Below, piece by piece: positions 41,673-50,145 of a stretch of 64,000 bases of DNA. Numbering within the stretch: position 1 is the first letter of the stretch; each line of letters begins with the position of its first letter. Source of the DNA: VRUE01 sp035693025 (GTDB lineage: Bacteria; Actinomycetota; Thermoleophilia; Solirubrobacterales; 70-9); NCBI GenBank assembly GCA_035693025.1, contig DASSHI010000025.1, forward strand, positions 1 to 64,000. Direction: 5' to 3'. The notes beneath the pieces were generated by a model. The model saw only the letters and a list, made by a program, of their open reading frames with translations. It searched no databases and was not told where the DNA came from. Made by a program: the position numbers and the translations under genes.

Positions 41673-43490
41673 TTGGCGGTCGCACCGCTGATAATCGCCG
41701 TACCGCTGCTCGTGGCGTCCCTGCTGATCGGCTTCGCGAGCCACGCCGGCCGCCGGCTCTCGGAGGCGGCGGCCCTGGCGGCGACCTTGGCGGTGCTCGG
41801 CCTCTGCGTCACCCTCCTGGTCCGGACGGCGAGCGGCCTCGAGATCTACTGGTTCGGCGGCTGGGAACCCCGTGAGGGGATCGCGATCGGGATCTCGTTC
41901 GCAGTCGACGCCTTCGGCGCCGGCCTGGCGTGCCTGGTCTCCCTGCTGACGGTCGCGGCGCTCGTCACGATGTCGCGCTACCGCGACACCGATGCGCCTC
42001 ACTTCCAGGTCCTGATCTTGCTGTTCCTCGCCGGGATGACGGGCTTCTGCCTCTCCGGCGACCTCTTCAACATGTTCGTCTTCTTCGAGCTGATGAGCAT
42101 CGCCGCCTTCGCCCTCGCCGGCTACAAAGTCGAAGAGGGCGAGGCGGTCGAGGGCGCGCTCAACTTCGCGATCGTCAACACGATCGGATCTTTCCTGATC
42201 CTCACCGGGATCGCGCTGGTGTACGGGCGCACCGGAGCGCTCAACCTCGCCCAGATCGGCGCCGCGCTCGCCCACGAGCCCGTAAACGGGATCGTCGTCG
42301 TCTCCTTCTCCCTGCTGGTCGCCGGGCTGCTCGTCAAGGCCGCCGTCGTGCCGTTCCACTTCTGGCTCGCCGACGCCTACGCGGTCGCGCCGACGCCGGT
42401 CTGCATCCTCTTCGCCGGCGCGATGAGCGAGCTCGGCCTCTACGGCGTCGGCCGGATCTGGTTCGACGGGTTCGCCGGCGCCCTCGGCCCGCACGGCGAC
42501 GAGCTGCAGCTGGTCCTGATCGTGCTGGGCTCGGTGACGGCGCTCCTCGGGGGGGCGATGTGCTTCCTCCAGGACCACCTGAAGCGGCTGCTCGCCTTCG
42601 CGACGATCGCCTACGAGGGCATCTTCCTGATCGGGCTGGGCCTGCTGAGCGCCGCCGGGGTGGCAGGCGCGGCCATCTACGTGGTCGCCGACGGCTTCGG
42701 CAAGGCAGCCCTCTTCACCGCCGTCGCGATCGTCCAGCACCGGCGTCAGGGCAGGGTCTCCGAGGCCACCCTGCATGGGCGCGGGCGCGAGCTCCCCTGG
42801 ACCGGCGCGATCCTCCTCCTCGGCGCGCTGTCCTTCGCAGCGCTGCCCCCCTTCGGCACCTTCCTGGGCAAGTCGATGATCGAGGACGAGCTCTCGAAGG
42901 ACGGCTACGGGGTGGTCGTGGCGGTCCTGATCCTCACCTCCATGCTCACCGCCGGCGCGGTCCTGCGCGCCGGCGGCCGCGTCTTCCTCGGCTGGGGGGA
43001 GGCCAGGGAGGGGCCCGGCTCCGAGGAGGAGAAGCGATCCGAGGAGGAGGAGCCGCGGACGCGGACGCCGGCGACGCTCTTCGTGCCCGCCGCCCTGCTG
43101 ATCGTCGCCTCGCTCGCGGTCGGTGTCGTGCCGGGCCTCGCCGAGGCGGTCGAGTCGGCTGCCGAGCGGTTCATCGCCGGCCCCGCCTACCTCGGCGCGG
43201 TCCTTCACGCAGTCCCGCCGCCCCCCCTGCCTGCGCCCGAGCAGCACTCCGCCGCGCTGCACTCGTTCGTCTTCTCGGCGCTCACGCTGTTCGGCGCCGC
43301 GGCGCTCGCCGGGGCGTCCCTGTTCGGCGAGCGGCTGGTCGGTGGAGGGGCGGCGCGGCTGGTGGGGCGGACGGGAGCCGTCTTCCGCCCCCTCCGGGCC
43401 ATCCACAGCGGCCACGTCGGCGACTACGTCGCCTGGTTGGTCCTCGGGGTCGCCGTGCTGGGGGGCGCCCTCGCGCTGGCGCTGGCCTGA
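41673..43490 (+). CDS. mnhD: Na+/H+ antiporter subunit D (proton-conducting, NuoL/M/N-like)
   Basis: A 605-residue membrane protein with about 14 or more helices. It shows the NuoN/MnhD core: MFVFFELMSIAAFALAGYKV, VKAAVVPFHFWLADAYAVAP, and DHLKRLLAFATI with the conserved Lys/Glu residues of proton channels. TTG 41673 is the start directly after mnhC. No large MnhA-type subunit is in the operon, so MnhD is the only antiporter-like channel subunit here. It ends 4 bp before the convergent oxalate decarboxylase gene. Confidence 0.9.
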   Translation: MAVAPLIIAVPLLVASLLIGFASHAGRRLSEAAALAATLAVLGLCVTLLVRTASGLEIYWFGGWEPREGIAIGISFAVDAFGAGLACLVSLLTVAALVTMSRYRDTDAPHFQVLILLFLAGMTGFCLSGDLFNMFVFFELMSIAAFALAGYKVEEGEAVEGALNFAIVNTIGSFLILTGIALVYGRTGALNLAQIGAALAHEPVNGIVVVSFSLLVAGLLVKAAVVPFHFWLADAYAVAPTPVCILFAGAMSELGLYGVGRIWFDGFAGALGPHGDELQLVLIVLGSVTALLGGAMCFLQDHLKRLLAFATIAYEGIFLIGLGLLSAAGVAGAAIYVVADGFGKAALFTAVAIVQHRRQGRVSEATLHGRGRELPWTGAILLLGALSFAALPPFGTFLGKSMIEDELSKDGYGVVVAVLILTSMLTAGAVLRAGGRVFLGWGEAREGPGSEEEKRSEEEEPRTRTPATLFVPAALLIVASLAVGVVPGLAEAVESAAERFIAGPAYLGAVLHAVPPPPLPAPEQHSAALHSFVFSALTLFGAAALAGASLFGERLVGGGAARLVGRTGAVFRPLRAIHSGHVGDYVAWLVLGVAVLGGALALALA

Positions 43491-43494
43491 AAGG

Positions 43495-44544
43495 TCACGA
43501 CCTCTCGGCCGCCGTCAACACCGGCTTCGTCCGCTCCAAGGCCTCGATCATGCCCTCCCCCACATGCAGGTGCGCGCGCACGAGCCGCGGTGGCGTCAGG
43601 CCCAGCCACTGGTTCAGCGAGACGTCCTCGAAGCGATCGGAGCGGAACATCTCGAGAAAGCGCAGGGGGCCGTCGCCCGTGTTCTCGACGTAGTGACCCA
43701 TCGCGAAGGGGACGTAGCCGACGTCGCCGGCTCGAAAGTCGAAGGTGCGAGCCTTGCCGGCGGCGGCGAAAGCGCTCATTCGGCCCTCGCCTTCGATGTA
43801 GTACTGCCACTCGTCGCCGTTCGGATGCCAGTGCAGCTCGCGCATCGCGCCGGGCTCGAGCACGACCAGGGCAGCGGCGATCGTCCTCGCCGCCGGGAAG
43901 CTCCGCGAGTCGGCGATCCGGACGCTCCCCCCCGCCGCCACGATCGGCTCCTGCTCGGAGAGGCGGTGGCTGAAGGGCCTCGGCGGCGGTTCGACGCCGG
44001 CGGGGCGAGCCTCCGTCAGATCGTCGGGAACGCTCTCCGGAAAGATGTAGAGCTCCTCCGCCGGGATGTCGGCGAAGGCCGCCTCAGCGACGCCGAAGTT
44101 CTTGGCCAAGACCTCGCGCGGAGTGTGGGCCAGCCAGTCGCTGAGCAGGAAGGTCGCGTTCTCCGAGAAGGCGCCGTCGTCGAAGACGAGCAGGAACTCG
44201 CAGCCCGTGGCGAGGGCCTGGATCGAGTGTGGAATCCCGGCCGGGAAATACCAGAGGTCCCCCTCTTCGACGTCGTCGACGAAGCCGTTCCCCTCGGAGT
44301 CGACGGCGGTGATCCGGGCGCCGCCCCAGAGCATGTAGGCCCACTCGGCCTGTTTGTGCCAGTGCAGCTCGCGCACCGCGCCCGGCTCGAGCCGCATGTT
44401 GACGCCGGCCAGCGTCGTCGCAACCGGCAGCTCGCGTTCGGTCACCTCGCGCGCCCAGCCTCCCGGCTCGAGTCGGTTGTGCGCATCGGAGAAGGAGAAG
44501 CGCAGGTTGGGGAGCGTGCCCTCGTCGGTAGCCGGTGCGCTCAC
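43495..44544 (-). CDS. oxdC: bicupin oxalate decarboxylase-like protein
   Basis: A 349-residue two-cupin protein. Cupin 1 has Mn ligands in ELHWHKQAEWAYML (His61, His63, Glu67) and His106; cupin 2 has ELHWHPNGDEWQYYI. The flexible lid carries SENAT (residues 127-131) with Glu128, the residue that makes the enzyme a decarboxylase (oxalate to formate + CO2) rather than an oxidase in B. subtilis OxdC (SENST). No signal peptide, so cytoplasmic. GTG 44544 overlaps the transporter stop. The formate product could feed the Sec formate dehydrogenase 30 kb away. Confidence 0.85.
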   Translation of the reverse strand: MSAPATDEGTLPNLRFSFSDAHNRLEPGGWAREVTERELPVATTLAGVNMRLEPGAVRELHWHKQAEWAYMLWGGARITAVDSEGNGFVDDVEEGDLWYFPAGIPHSIQALATGCEFLLVFDDGAFSENATFLLSDWLAHTPREVLAKNFGVAEAAFADIPAEELYIFPESVPDDLTEARPAGVEPPPRPFSHRLSEQEPIVAAGGSVRIADSRSFPAARTIAAALVVLEPGAMRELHWHPNGDEWQYYIEGEGRMSAFAAAGKARTFDFRAGDVGYVPFAMGHYVENTGDGPLRFLEMFRSDRFEDVSLNQWLGLTPPRLVRAHLHVGEGMIEALERTKPVLTAAERS

Positions 44545-45197
44545 GGGGCGTCCTGCTGCGCCGACCGCGTCTCCCCCAGCGGCAGCCAGTCGCGCCGCGT
44601 CGTCTTGTTCGCGGTCAGCGCGAAGGACGTGTACCAGGCGCAGGCCGCGGTCGCGACGCCGAACGCGCCACCGAGATGGAAGAGCAGGGTCGAGTCGAGC
44701 GCTTTGCCCAGGCCGAGCAGCAGATAGGCGATCCACAGCGTCAGGAAGACGGAGTTCACAGCGAGGCTCACCCGCATCGAGACGATCCACATGTAGAAGG
44801 TGAAGACTCCCCAGCAGAGCAGGTAGAGCGCCAGCGCCCCGGCCTGCTTGTCCGGCGGGATTTCCTTCAGGAAGAACTCGTTCAGCGCCCAGAAGGAGAT
44901 CCAGAAGCCGCCGTAGGAGCTGAGCGCGACCGCGGAGAAGGTGTCGTTCTTCGCGAACGCCCACATCCCGGCCAGCAGCTGCACGAGGCCCCCGTAGGCG
45001 AGCGCCAGGCCGAGCGCGACCGGCAGCATCGATTCGGAGAGGACTCCGAGGTTGATGATGCTCAGCACCATCGTCGAAAGCGCGAATGCCGCCAGGCCCA
45101 GCGCGGCCGGCTCGGCGATGAAGCGGGCCGGCCCGAGCTCGGGCTTCTCGCCTCGCGGCGCCGCCGGGGCCGTCGTCGTTGCAGGTCCGTCACTCAT
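44541..45197 (-). CDS. GPR1/FUN34/YaaH (SatP) family acetate/succinate transporter
   Basis: A 218-residue protein with six membrane helices. Family features include the AEPAALGLAAFALSTMVL start of helix 1, NxxS-type helix residues and a YGGFWISFWALNEF segment. Members move acetate, succinate or related small carboxylates. ATG 45197 overlaps the upstream dehydrogenase stop by 8 bp and its own stop overlaps oxdC. Context suggests it imports or exports the carboxylate handled by this operon. Confidence 0.9.
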   Translation of the reverse strand: MSDGPATTTAPAAPRGEKPELGPARFIAEPAALGLAAFALSTMVLSIINLGVLSESMLPVALGLALAYGGLVQLLAGMWAFAKNDTFSAVALSSYGGFWISFWALNEFFLKEIPPDKQAGALALYLLCWGVFTFYMWIVSMRVSLAVNSVFLTLWIAYLLLGLGKALDSTLLFHLGGAFGVATAACAWYTSFALTANKTTRRDWLPLGETRSAQQDAP

Positions 45198-48156
45198 CTT
45201 CGGTTCCTCCTTGGTTTGACTTCTTGCGACCGTCGCCCTCGAATGCCATCCGCAGCACCTGGGCCAGGTGCAGCGGTGAGTCCTCGCCGCAATGCTCGAT
45301 CTGCGAGCGACAGCTGAAGCCGTCGCTGACGACGAGGGTCTCCGGCGCCGCTTCGCGCAGCGCCGGCATCAGCACGCGCTCGGCCGCCTTCATCGAGACC
45401 TCGTACTTCTCCCCGGCCTCGTAGCCAAAGGAGCCGGCGAGCCCGCAGCAGCCGGAGTCGAGAACCTCTGCCTCGACTCCGAGCGCCTCCAGGACCCGGG
45501 CATCGCAATCGGTGTCGGTGGTCGCCTTCTGGTGGCAATGCAGGTGGACGAGCGCCTTGCGGTCGAGCCGCGGCAGATCGATGTCCTCCGCTTCGCGGGC
45601 GATGAACTCGCCCAGTGAGAGAGTCATCCGGCTGAGCCGCTTTGCCTGCGGATCGTCGGGGAAGAGCTGCAGGAGCTCATCGCGGAAGACAGCGCCGCAG
45701 CTCGGCTCCAGCGCCACCATCGGCGTGCCGGCCTCGATCTCGGGCCGCAGGGCGGCGAGGATCTGGCGCAGCTGGCGCTTGGCCAGGTCGAGCATCCCGT
45801 AGTCGTAGAGCGGGCGCCCGCAGCAGAGCGGCCGCTCGGGCACGGCCACCTCGAAGCCGGCGGCCTCCAGCGCCTCGACCGCGGCGATCGCCACCTCGGG
45901 GTGAAAGTGGTTGTTGAACGTGTCGGCCCACAGCAGGACCCGTTTGCCGCCCCGATTGCGGGGGCTGTGGCTCTCGAACCACGACCTGAAGGTGCGCTCG
46001 GCGAAGGCCGGCGGCTTGCGCTCCGCGGCGACCCCGACGGCGCGGCGCCCCAGCTGGGCGAACGGTTCGCGCTGCAGGAGGAAGTTCGCCAAGCGCGGGA
46101 AGCGCGAGGCGAGCTTGGCCTCCCAGGGAATCAAGCCCAATGCGTAGGCCTGGCGGGGACGCAGCCGGCGCTTCCAGAAGTGGGAGAGGAACTCGGCTTT
46201 GTAGCTCGCCATGTCGACCCGCACCGGACACTCGTGCCTGCAGCCCTTGCAGGCGAGGCAGAGGTCGAGCGCCTCCTTGACCTCCTCGTTGCGCCAGCCG
46301 CCCTGCAGCGAGTCCTCTCGCATCATCTCGAACAGCAGCCGGGCGCGGCCGCGGGTCGAGTGCTTCTCCTCCAGCGTCACCTGGTAGCTCGGGCACATCG
46401 TGCCGCTCTGGTCGCGGCAGGCGCCGACCCCGAAGCAGCGCTCGACCGCGTCGCCGAAGCTGCCGTCGTCGTCGGGGAAGCGGAATGTCGTCCCGACCTC
46501 GCGGGTGCGGTAGTCGGGGCCGGTGCGGAGGTGGGTGTCCAACGGATTTGGGTCGACGACCTTGCCCGGGTTCATCATCCCGTCGGGGTCGAATATCGCC
46601 TTGAACTCGGCGAAGGCCTCGACCAGCTCGGCGCCGAACATGCGGTCGAGCAGCTCGGCGCGCGCCTGGCCGTCGCCGTGCTCGCCGGAGAGCGAGCCGC
46701 CGTACTTCTCGCCGACCAGCTCCGCCGCGTCTTCCATAAAAGCGCGGTAGTTGGCGACCCCTTCGGGGGTGAGGAAGTCCCAGTCGATCCGGGTGTGGAC
46801 GCAGCCGTGGCCGACGTGGCCGAAGAAGGCGGAGACCCGGCGCCCGTGCTTTTCGCAAAGCGCTTCCAGGTCGCGCAGGTACTCGCCGGTCCGCTCGGGC
46901 GGGACCGCCGCGTCCTCCCAGCTCGGCCAGCCCGGGTGCTCGCCGGGCACCTTCGAGTTGCCGACCCCGCCCTCGCGGATCTCCCAGATCTGTTCGATCT
47001 CCTTCGCGTCCTCGTAGAGCTTGCTGCCGACCGCCTGCACGCCCTCCTTTTCGTCCTCGAGCGTCGCCAGCATCCGCTCCGCCTGCTCATTCGCCTCCCC
47101 GGCGGAGTCGGCGCCGAACTCGACCAGGAGCCAGGCGTCGCCGTCGGGAAGCAGCTCGGGATGGCGCTTGAAGCCCTTGCGCAGCTCGTTGCCGAGCAGC
47201 AGGCGGTCGAAGGTCTCGAGCGCGATCGGCTCGAACTCCATGATCCGCGGCACCTGGTCGGCGGCGGTCGGCGCATCGGCGTAGCCGAGCAGGACGAGCG
47301 AACGATGCTGCGGGCTCGGGATCAGCTTGCACTCCGCCTCGAGGACGAGCGCGCAGGTGCCCTCGGTGCCGACCAGCGCGGCGGCGAGGTTGAAGCCGTT
47401 CTCGGGCAACAGCCGCTCGAGGTTGAAGCCGGAGACGCGGCGGGGGATGTCCGGGAAGCGCTCGCGGATCAGCTCGCCGTAGCGGTCGCGCAGGTCGCGC
47501 AGGCCCGCGTAGATCTCGCCCTCGCGGCCGCCGCGGGCGATCGTCCGCTCTATCTCCTCCTCGCTCGCCTCGCTGGGCAGCCGCAGCCGGGTTCCGTCGT
47601 AGAGGACGGCGTCGAGCGAGGCGACGTTGTCGGCCGTGACGCCGGCGATGATCGAGTGGGTGCCGCAGGAGTTGTTGCCGATCATGCCGCCGAGCGTGCA
47701 GCGGCTGTGCGTGGCGGGATCGGGGCCGAAAGTGAGGTCGTGCTCCTCGGCGGCGTCGCGCAGATCGTCGAGCACCAGCCCCGGCTGGACTCGTGCCCGC
47801 CCTCCCTCCGGGTCGAGCTCGAGCAGCCCGTTCATGTACTTGGAGAAATCGATCATCACCGCCTCGTTGACGGTCTGTCCGGCGAGACCGGTGCCGCAAC
47901 CGCGAGCGCCGATCGGGGCGCCGTGGCGGCGGCAGACCTCGACCGTCGCCACTACGTCCTCGACGCTGCGCGGGACGACGACTCCGAGCGGGACCTGGCG
48001 ATAGACGGAGGCGTCGTTGGCGTAGAGCGCGCGACTTCCCGGCGAGAAGCGGACCTCGCCGCGGACGGCGCGGGAGAGATCCAGGGCGAGGGCCTGGGCG
48101 TCGAGCGGGGAGCCCGGCGCGGGCGGTGGAGTCGTCTGCTCAGCGACGGTCGCCAT
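45190..48156 (-). CDS. FAD-binding and Fe-S 2-hydroxyacid dehydrogenase (GlcD-GlcF fusion type)
   Basis: A 988-residue fusion. The N-terminal FAD domain (about 30-560) has GARGCGTGLAGQTVN and CTLGGMIGNNSCGTHS, and ends near FDPDGMMNPGKVVDP. The Fe-S half (about 590-960) has CLACKGCRHECPV and two CCG motifs (CCGRPLYDYG, SGCCGLAGSFG). Similar proteins oxidise D-lactate, glycolate or other 2-hydroxyacids with quinone as acceptor. ATG 48156 follows the PoxB-like gene by 2 bp. The exact substrate is unresolved. Confidence 0.92.
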   Translation of the reverse strand: MATVAEQTTPPPAPGSPLDAQALALDLSRAVRGEVRFSPGSRALYANDASVYRQVPLGVVVPRSVEDVVATVEVCRRHGAPIGARGCGTGLAGQTVNEAVMIDFSKYMNGLLELDPEGGRARVQPGLVLDDLRDAAEEHDLTFGPDPATHSRCTLGGMIGNNSCGTHSIIAGVTADNVASLDAVLYDGTRLRLPSEASEEEIERTIARGGREGEIYAGLRDLRDRYGELIRERFPDIPRRVSGFNLERLLPENGFNLAAALVGTEGTCALVLEAECKLIPSPQHRSLVLLGYADAPTAADQVPRIMEFEPIALETFDRLLLGNELRKGFKRHPELLPDGDAWLLVEFGADSAGEANEQAERMLATLEDEKEGVQAVGSKLYEDAKEIEQIWEIREGGVGNSKVPGEHPGWPSWEDAAVPPERTGEYLRDLEALCEKHGRRVSAFFGHVGHGCVHTRIDWDFLTPEGVANYRAFMEDAAELVGEKYGGSLSGEHGDGQARAELLDRMFGAELVEAFAEFKAIFDPDGMMNPGKVVDPNPLDTHLRTGPDYRTREVGTTFRFPDDDGSFGDAVERCFGVGACRDQSGTMCPSYQVTLEEKHSTRGRARLLFEMMREDSLQGGWRNEEVKEALDLCLACKGCRHECPVRVDMASYKAEFLSHFWKRRLRPRQAYALGLIPWEAKLASRFPRLANFLLQREPFAQLGRRAVGVAAERKPPAFAERTFRSWFESHSPRNRGGKRVLLWADTFNNHFHPEVAIAAVEALEAAGFEVAVPERPLCCGRPLYDYGMLDLAKRQLRQILAALRPEIEAGTPMVALEPSCGAVFRDELLQLFPDDPQAKRLSRMTLSLGEFIAREAEDIDLPRLDRKALVHLHCHQKATTDTDCDARVLEALGVEAEVLDSGCCGLAGSFGYEAGEKYEVSMKAAERVLMPALREAAPETLVVSDGFSCRSQIEHCGEDSPLHLAQVLRMAFEGDGRKKSNQGGTEDE

Positions 48157-48158
48157 CG

Positions 48159-49991
48159 CTAGTCCTCCTCGCCGCCGGAGCCATCACCCACCCCGAGTTT
48201 TTCCTTCACCCGAGCGAGCACCCCGTAGGGGCTGGCGGGGTCGGCGATCTCTTCGCGCATCTGCCGGCCGATCGTCAGCCCGATCCGGGTCCTCGACTCC
48301 TCGCCGCGACGCAGCGCGTCATACATCTTCTTCGCCTGTTCGGAGGTGATCTTGGCCGGCAGCGGCGGCTCGTTGGCGTCGACCACGGCCTCGACCACGA
48401 CCGGCCCCGGCGTCGCCAGCGCTTCGCGCAGCTGCTCGCCGCAGCTCCCCGGATCCTCGATGTGGAAAGCGGTGGCGCCGCAGCCCTCGGCGACCTTGAC
48501 GAAGTCGATCGGGGCGAAGTCGACCCCGTACTCGGGGTTGCCGAGGAAGACCATCTGCTCCCACTTGATCAAGCCCAGGGAATCGTTCTTGAAGCAGATC
48601 ACCTTGACCGGCAGCTCGTGCTGCATCAGCGTCGCCAGGTCGCCCATCTGCATGCTGAGCGAGCCATCTCCGGTAAAGGCGACCACCTGGCGCTCGGGAT
48701 ATGCCATCTGGGCTCCGATCGCATAGGGAAGCGCCGCCGCCATCGAGCAGTTGGTGCCGCTGAAGGCGAACTTCTGGTCGGCCCGCAGCATCATCTGGGT
48801 CTCCCAGTAGGTCACCTGGCCGGAGTCCCCGCAGACGATCGCGTCGTCGGCGAGCGCCTGGGAGAGGTGCCAGGCGACGACCTGGGGCTTCATCGGCATC
48901 TCGGAGCGGGTGCCGCGTTGCTCCATCAGCTCCCACCACTCGCGCACGCCCTGCTGGGCTTCCTCGAGGAAGCCCCGCTCCTCGTTTCGCTCGAGTAGGG
49001 GAAGAAGCGCGCGCAGGGTGGCTTTGGCGTCGCCGACGAGGCCGACGTCGGCCGGGTAGCGCAGGCCGATCCGCTCGGGCTTGTCGTCGATCTGCACGCA
49101 GACCGCCTGTCCGGGCGAGGGCCAGAACTCGATGTAGGGCATGTTCGAGCCGACGACCAGGAGCGCGTCGCAGCCTTCCATCGCTTCCTGAGTGGGACGG
49201 GTGCCGATCACGCCGATGCCGCCGGTGACCGAGGGGTGGTCGTCGGGAACGCAGTCCTTTCCGAGCGAGGCCTTGGCGATCGGCGCCCCGAGGATCTCCG
49301 AGAGCTGCAGGAGCTCCTCGCCGGCGCCCCGAGCGCCCTGGCCGGCCAGGATCGCGGGCTTCGCCTTTCCCTTCAACAGCTCGGCCGCCCGCTCCAGCTC
49401 CGCCCCGTCCGGAGTGCGGACCGGGCTGCGGTAGGCGGTCGTGGTGTGGCCGGAGACGTTGCGCTTGTAGCGCATCAGGTCTTCCGCGTCGGCGGTCTGG
49501 TAGTCGATCGGGAAGGCCAGGTGGGTGGGCACCCGGTTCGAGAGCGCCGTGCGGCAGGCGAGGTCGAGCACGTTCTCGATGTGCTCGGGACCCATGATCC
49601 GCTGGTTGTAGGCGGCGAGGTTGGAATAGAGGTAATCGGTGTCGAAGTCCTGGAGGTAGCTGGTGCCGACCAGGTCGTGGTAGGTCATGCCGGTGATCGC
49701 CAGCAGCGGGACCCCCTCCATCCGGGCGTCGAGCAGCCCGTTGGCCAGGTGGATCGCCCCCGGGCCCGCCGTCGAGAAGCAGACGCCGAGCTTGCCGGTG
49801 AAGCGCGCGTAGCCGACCGCCGCCATCGCCGCCACCTCCTCGTGGCGCACATGGACGTAGCGAATCTCCTCGTGCCGCTTTCTCAGCGCCTCCATGAAGC
49901 CGTTGATTCCATCCCCGGGCAGGCCGAAGATGGTGTCGACCCCCCAATCCATCAGCCGCTCGACGAAGAGATCCGATGCAGTTTCGGCCAT
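48159..49991 (-). CDS. thiamine diphosphate-dependent pyruvate oxidase-like enzyme
   Basis: A 610-residue ThDP enzyme of the PoxB/acetolactate-synthase superfamily. The pyrimidine-binding domain (1-170) has the catalytic Glu in VRHEEVAAMAAVGYAR. The PP domain has GDGSLSMQMGDLATL and the NDSLGLIKWEQ Mg-binding region. Sequence is nearest to pyruvate oxidase/dehydrogenase (quinone), which would give acetate + CO2; other 2-oxoacids are possible. ATG 49991 is close to an AAGGAG. First gene of the four-gene operon with hydroxyacid dehydrogenase, acetate-type transporter and oxalate decarboxylase. Confidence 0.85.
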   Translation of the reverse strand: MAETASDLFVERLMDWGVDTIFGLPGDGINGFMEALRKRHEEIRYVHVRHEEVAAMAAVGYARFTGKLGVCFSTAGPGAIHLANGLLDARMEGVPLLAITGMTYHDLVGTSYLQDFDTDYLYSNLAAYNQRIMGPEHIENVLDLACRTALSNRVPTHLAFPIDYQTADAEDLMRYKRNVSGHTTTAYRSPVRTPDGAELERAAELLKGKAKPAILAGQGARGAGEELLQLSEILGAPIAKASLGKDCVPDDHPSVTGGIGVIGTRPTQEAMEGCDALLVVGSNMPYIEFWPSPGQAVCVQIDDKPERIGLRYPADVGLVGDAKATLRALLPLLERNEERGFLEEAQQGVREWWELMEQRGTRSEMPMKPQVVAWHLSQALADDAIVCGDSGQVTYWETQMMLRADQKFAFSGTNCSMAAALPYAIGAQMAYPERQVVAFTGDGSLSMQMGDLATLMQHELPVKVICFKNDSLGLIKWEQMVFLGNPEYGVDFAPIDFVKVAEGCGATAFHIEDPGSCGEQLREALATPGPVVVEAVVDANEPPLPAKITSEQAKKMYDALRRGEESRTRIGLTIGRQMREEIADPASPYGVLARVKEKLGVGDGSGGEED

Positions 49992-50040
49992 GCGCTCCTT
50001 CTTTCCGTTGGGGCCTTAGAGCGGGCGAGACCCTTGGCGG

Positions 50041-50066
50041 CTGCCCAATCGGTTTAAAACCGAAAC
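50041..50066 (-). promoter_or_regulatory. SigB/SigF-like promoter overlapping a palindrome, upstream of the pyruvate oxidase gene
   Basis: Minus-strand GTTT (50066-50063), 16-bp spacer, GGGCAG (50046-50041), about 50 bp before the ATG; the -10 has one deviation. The spacer holds the palindrome CGGTTT-A-AAACCG (50050-50062), a possible operator. Confidence 0.4.
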
Positions 50067-50145
50067 TGCGGCTGTCGTCTGACTGACATGACGGCAGTAG
50101 CGGCGAGCCGGCTTCGATCTCGCCGTTGCAGCGCAGCGCGACGCA

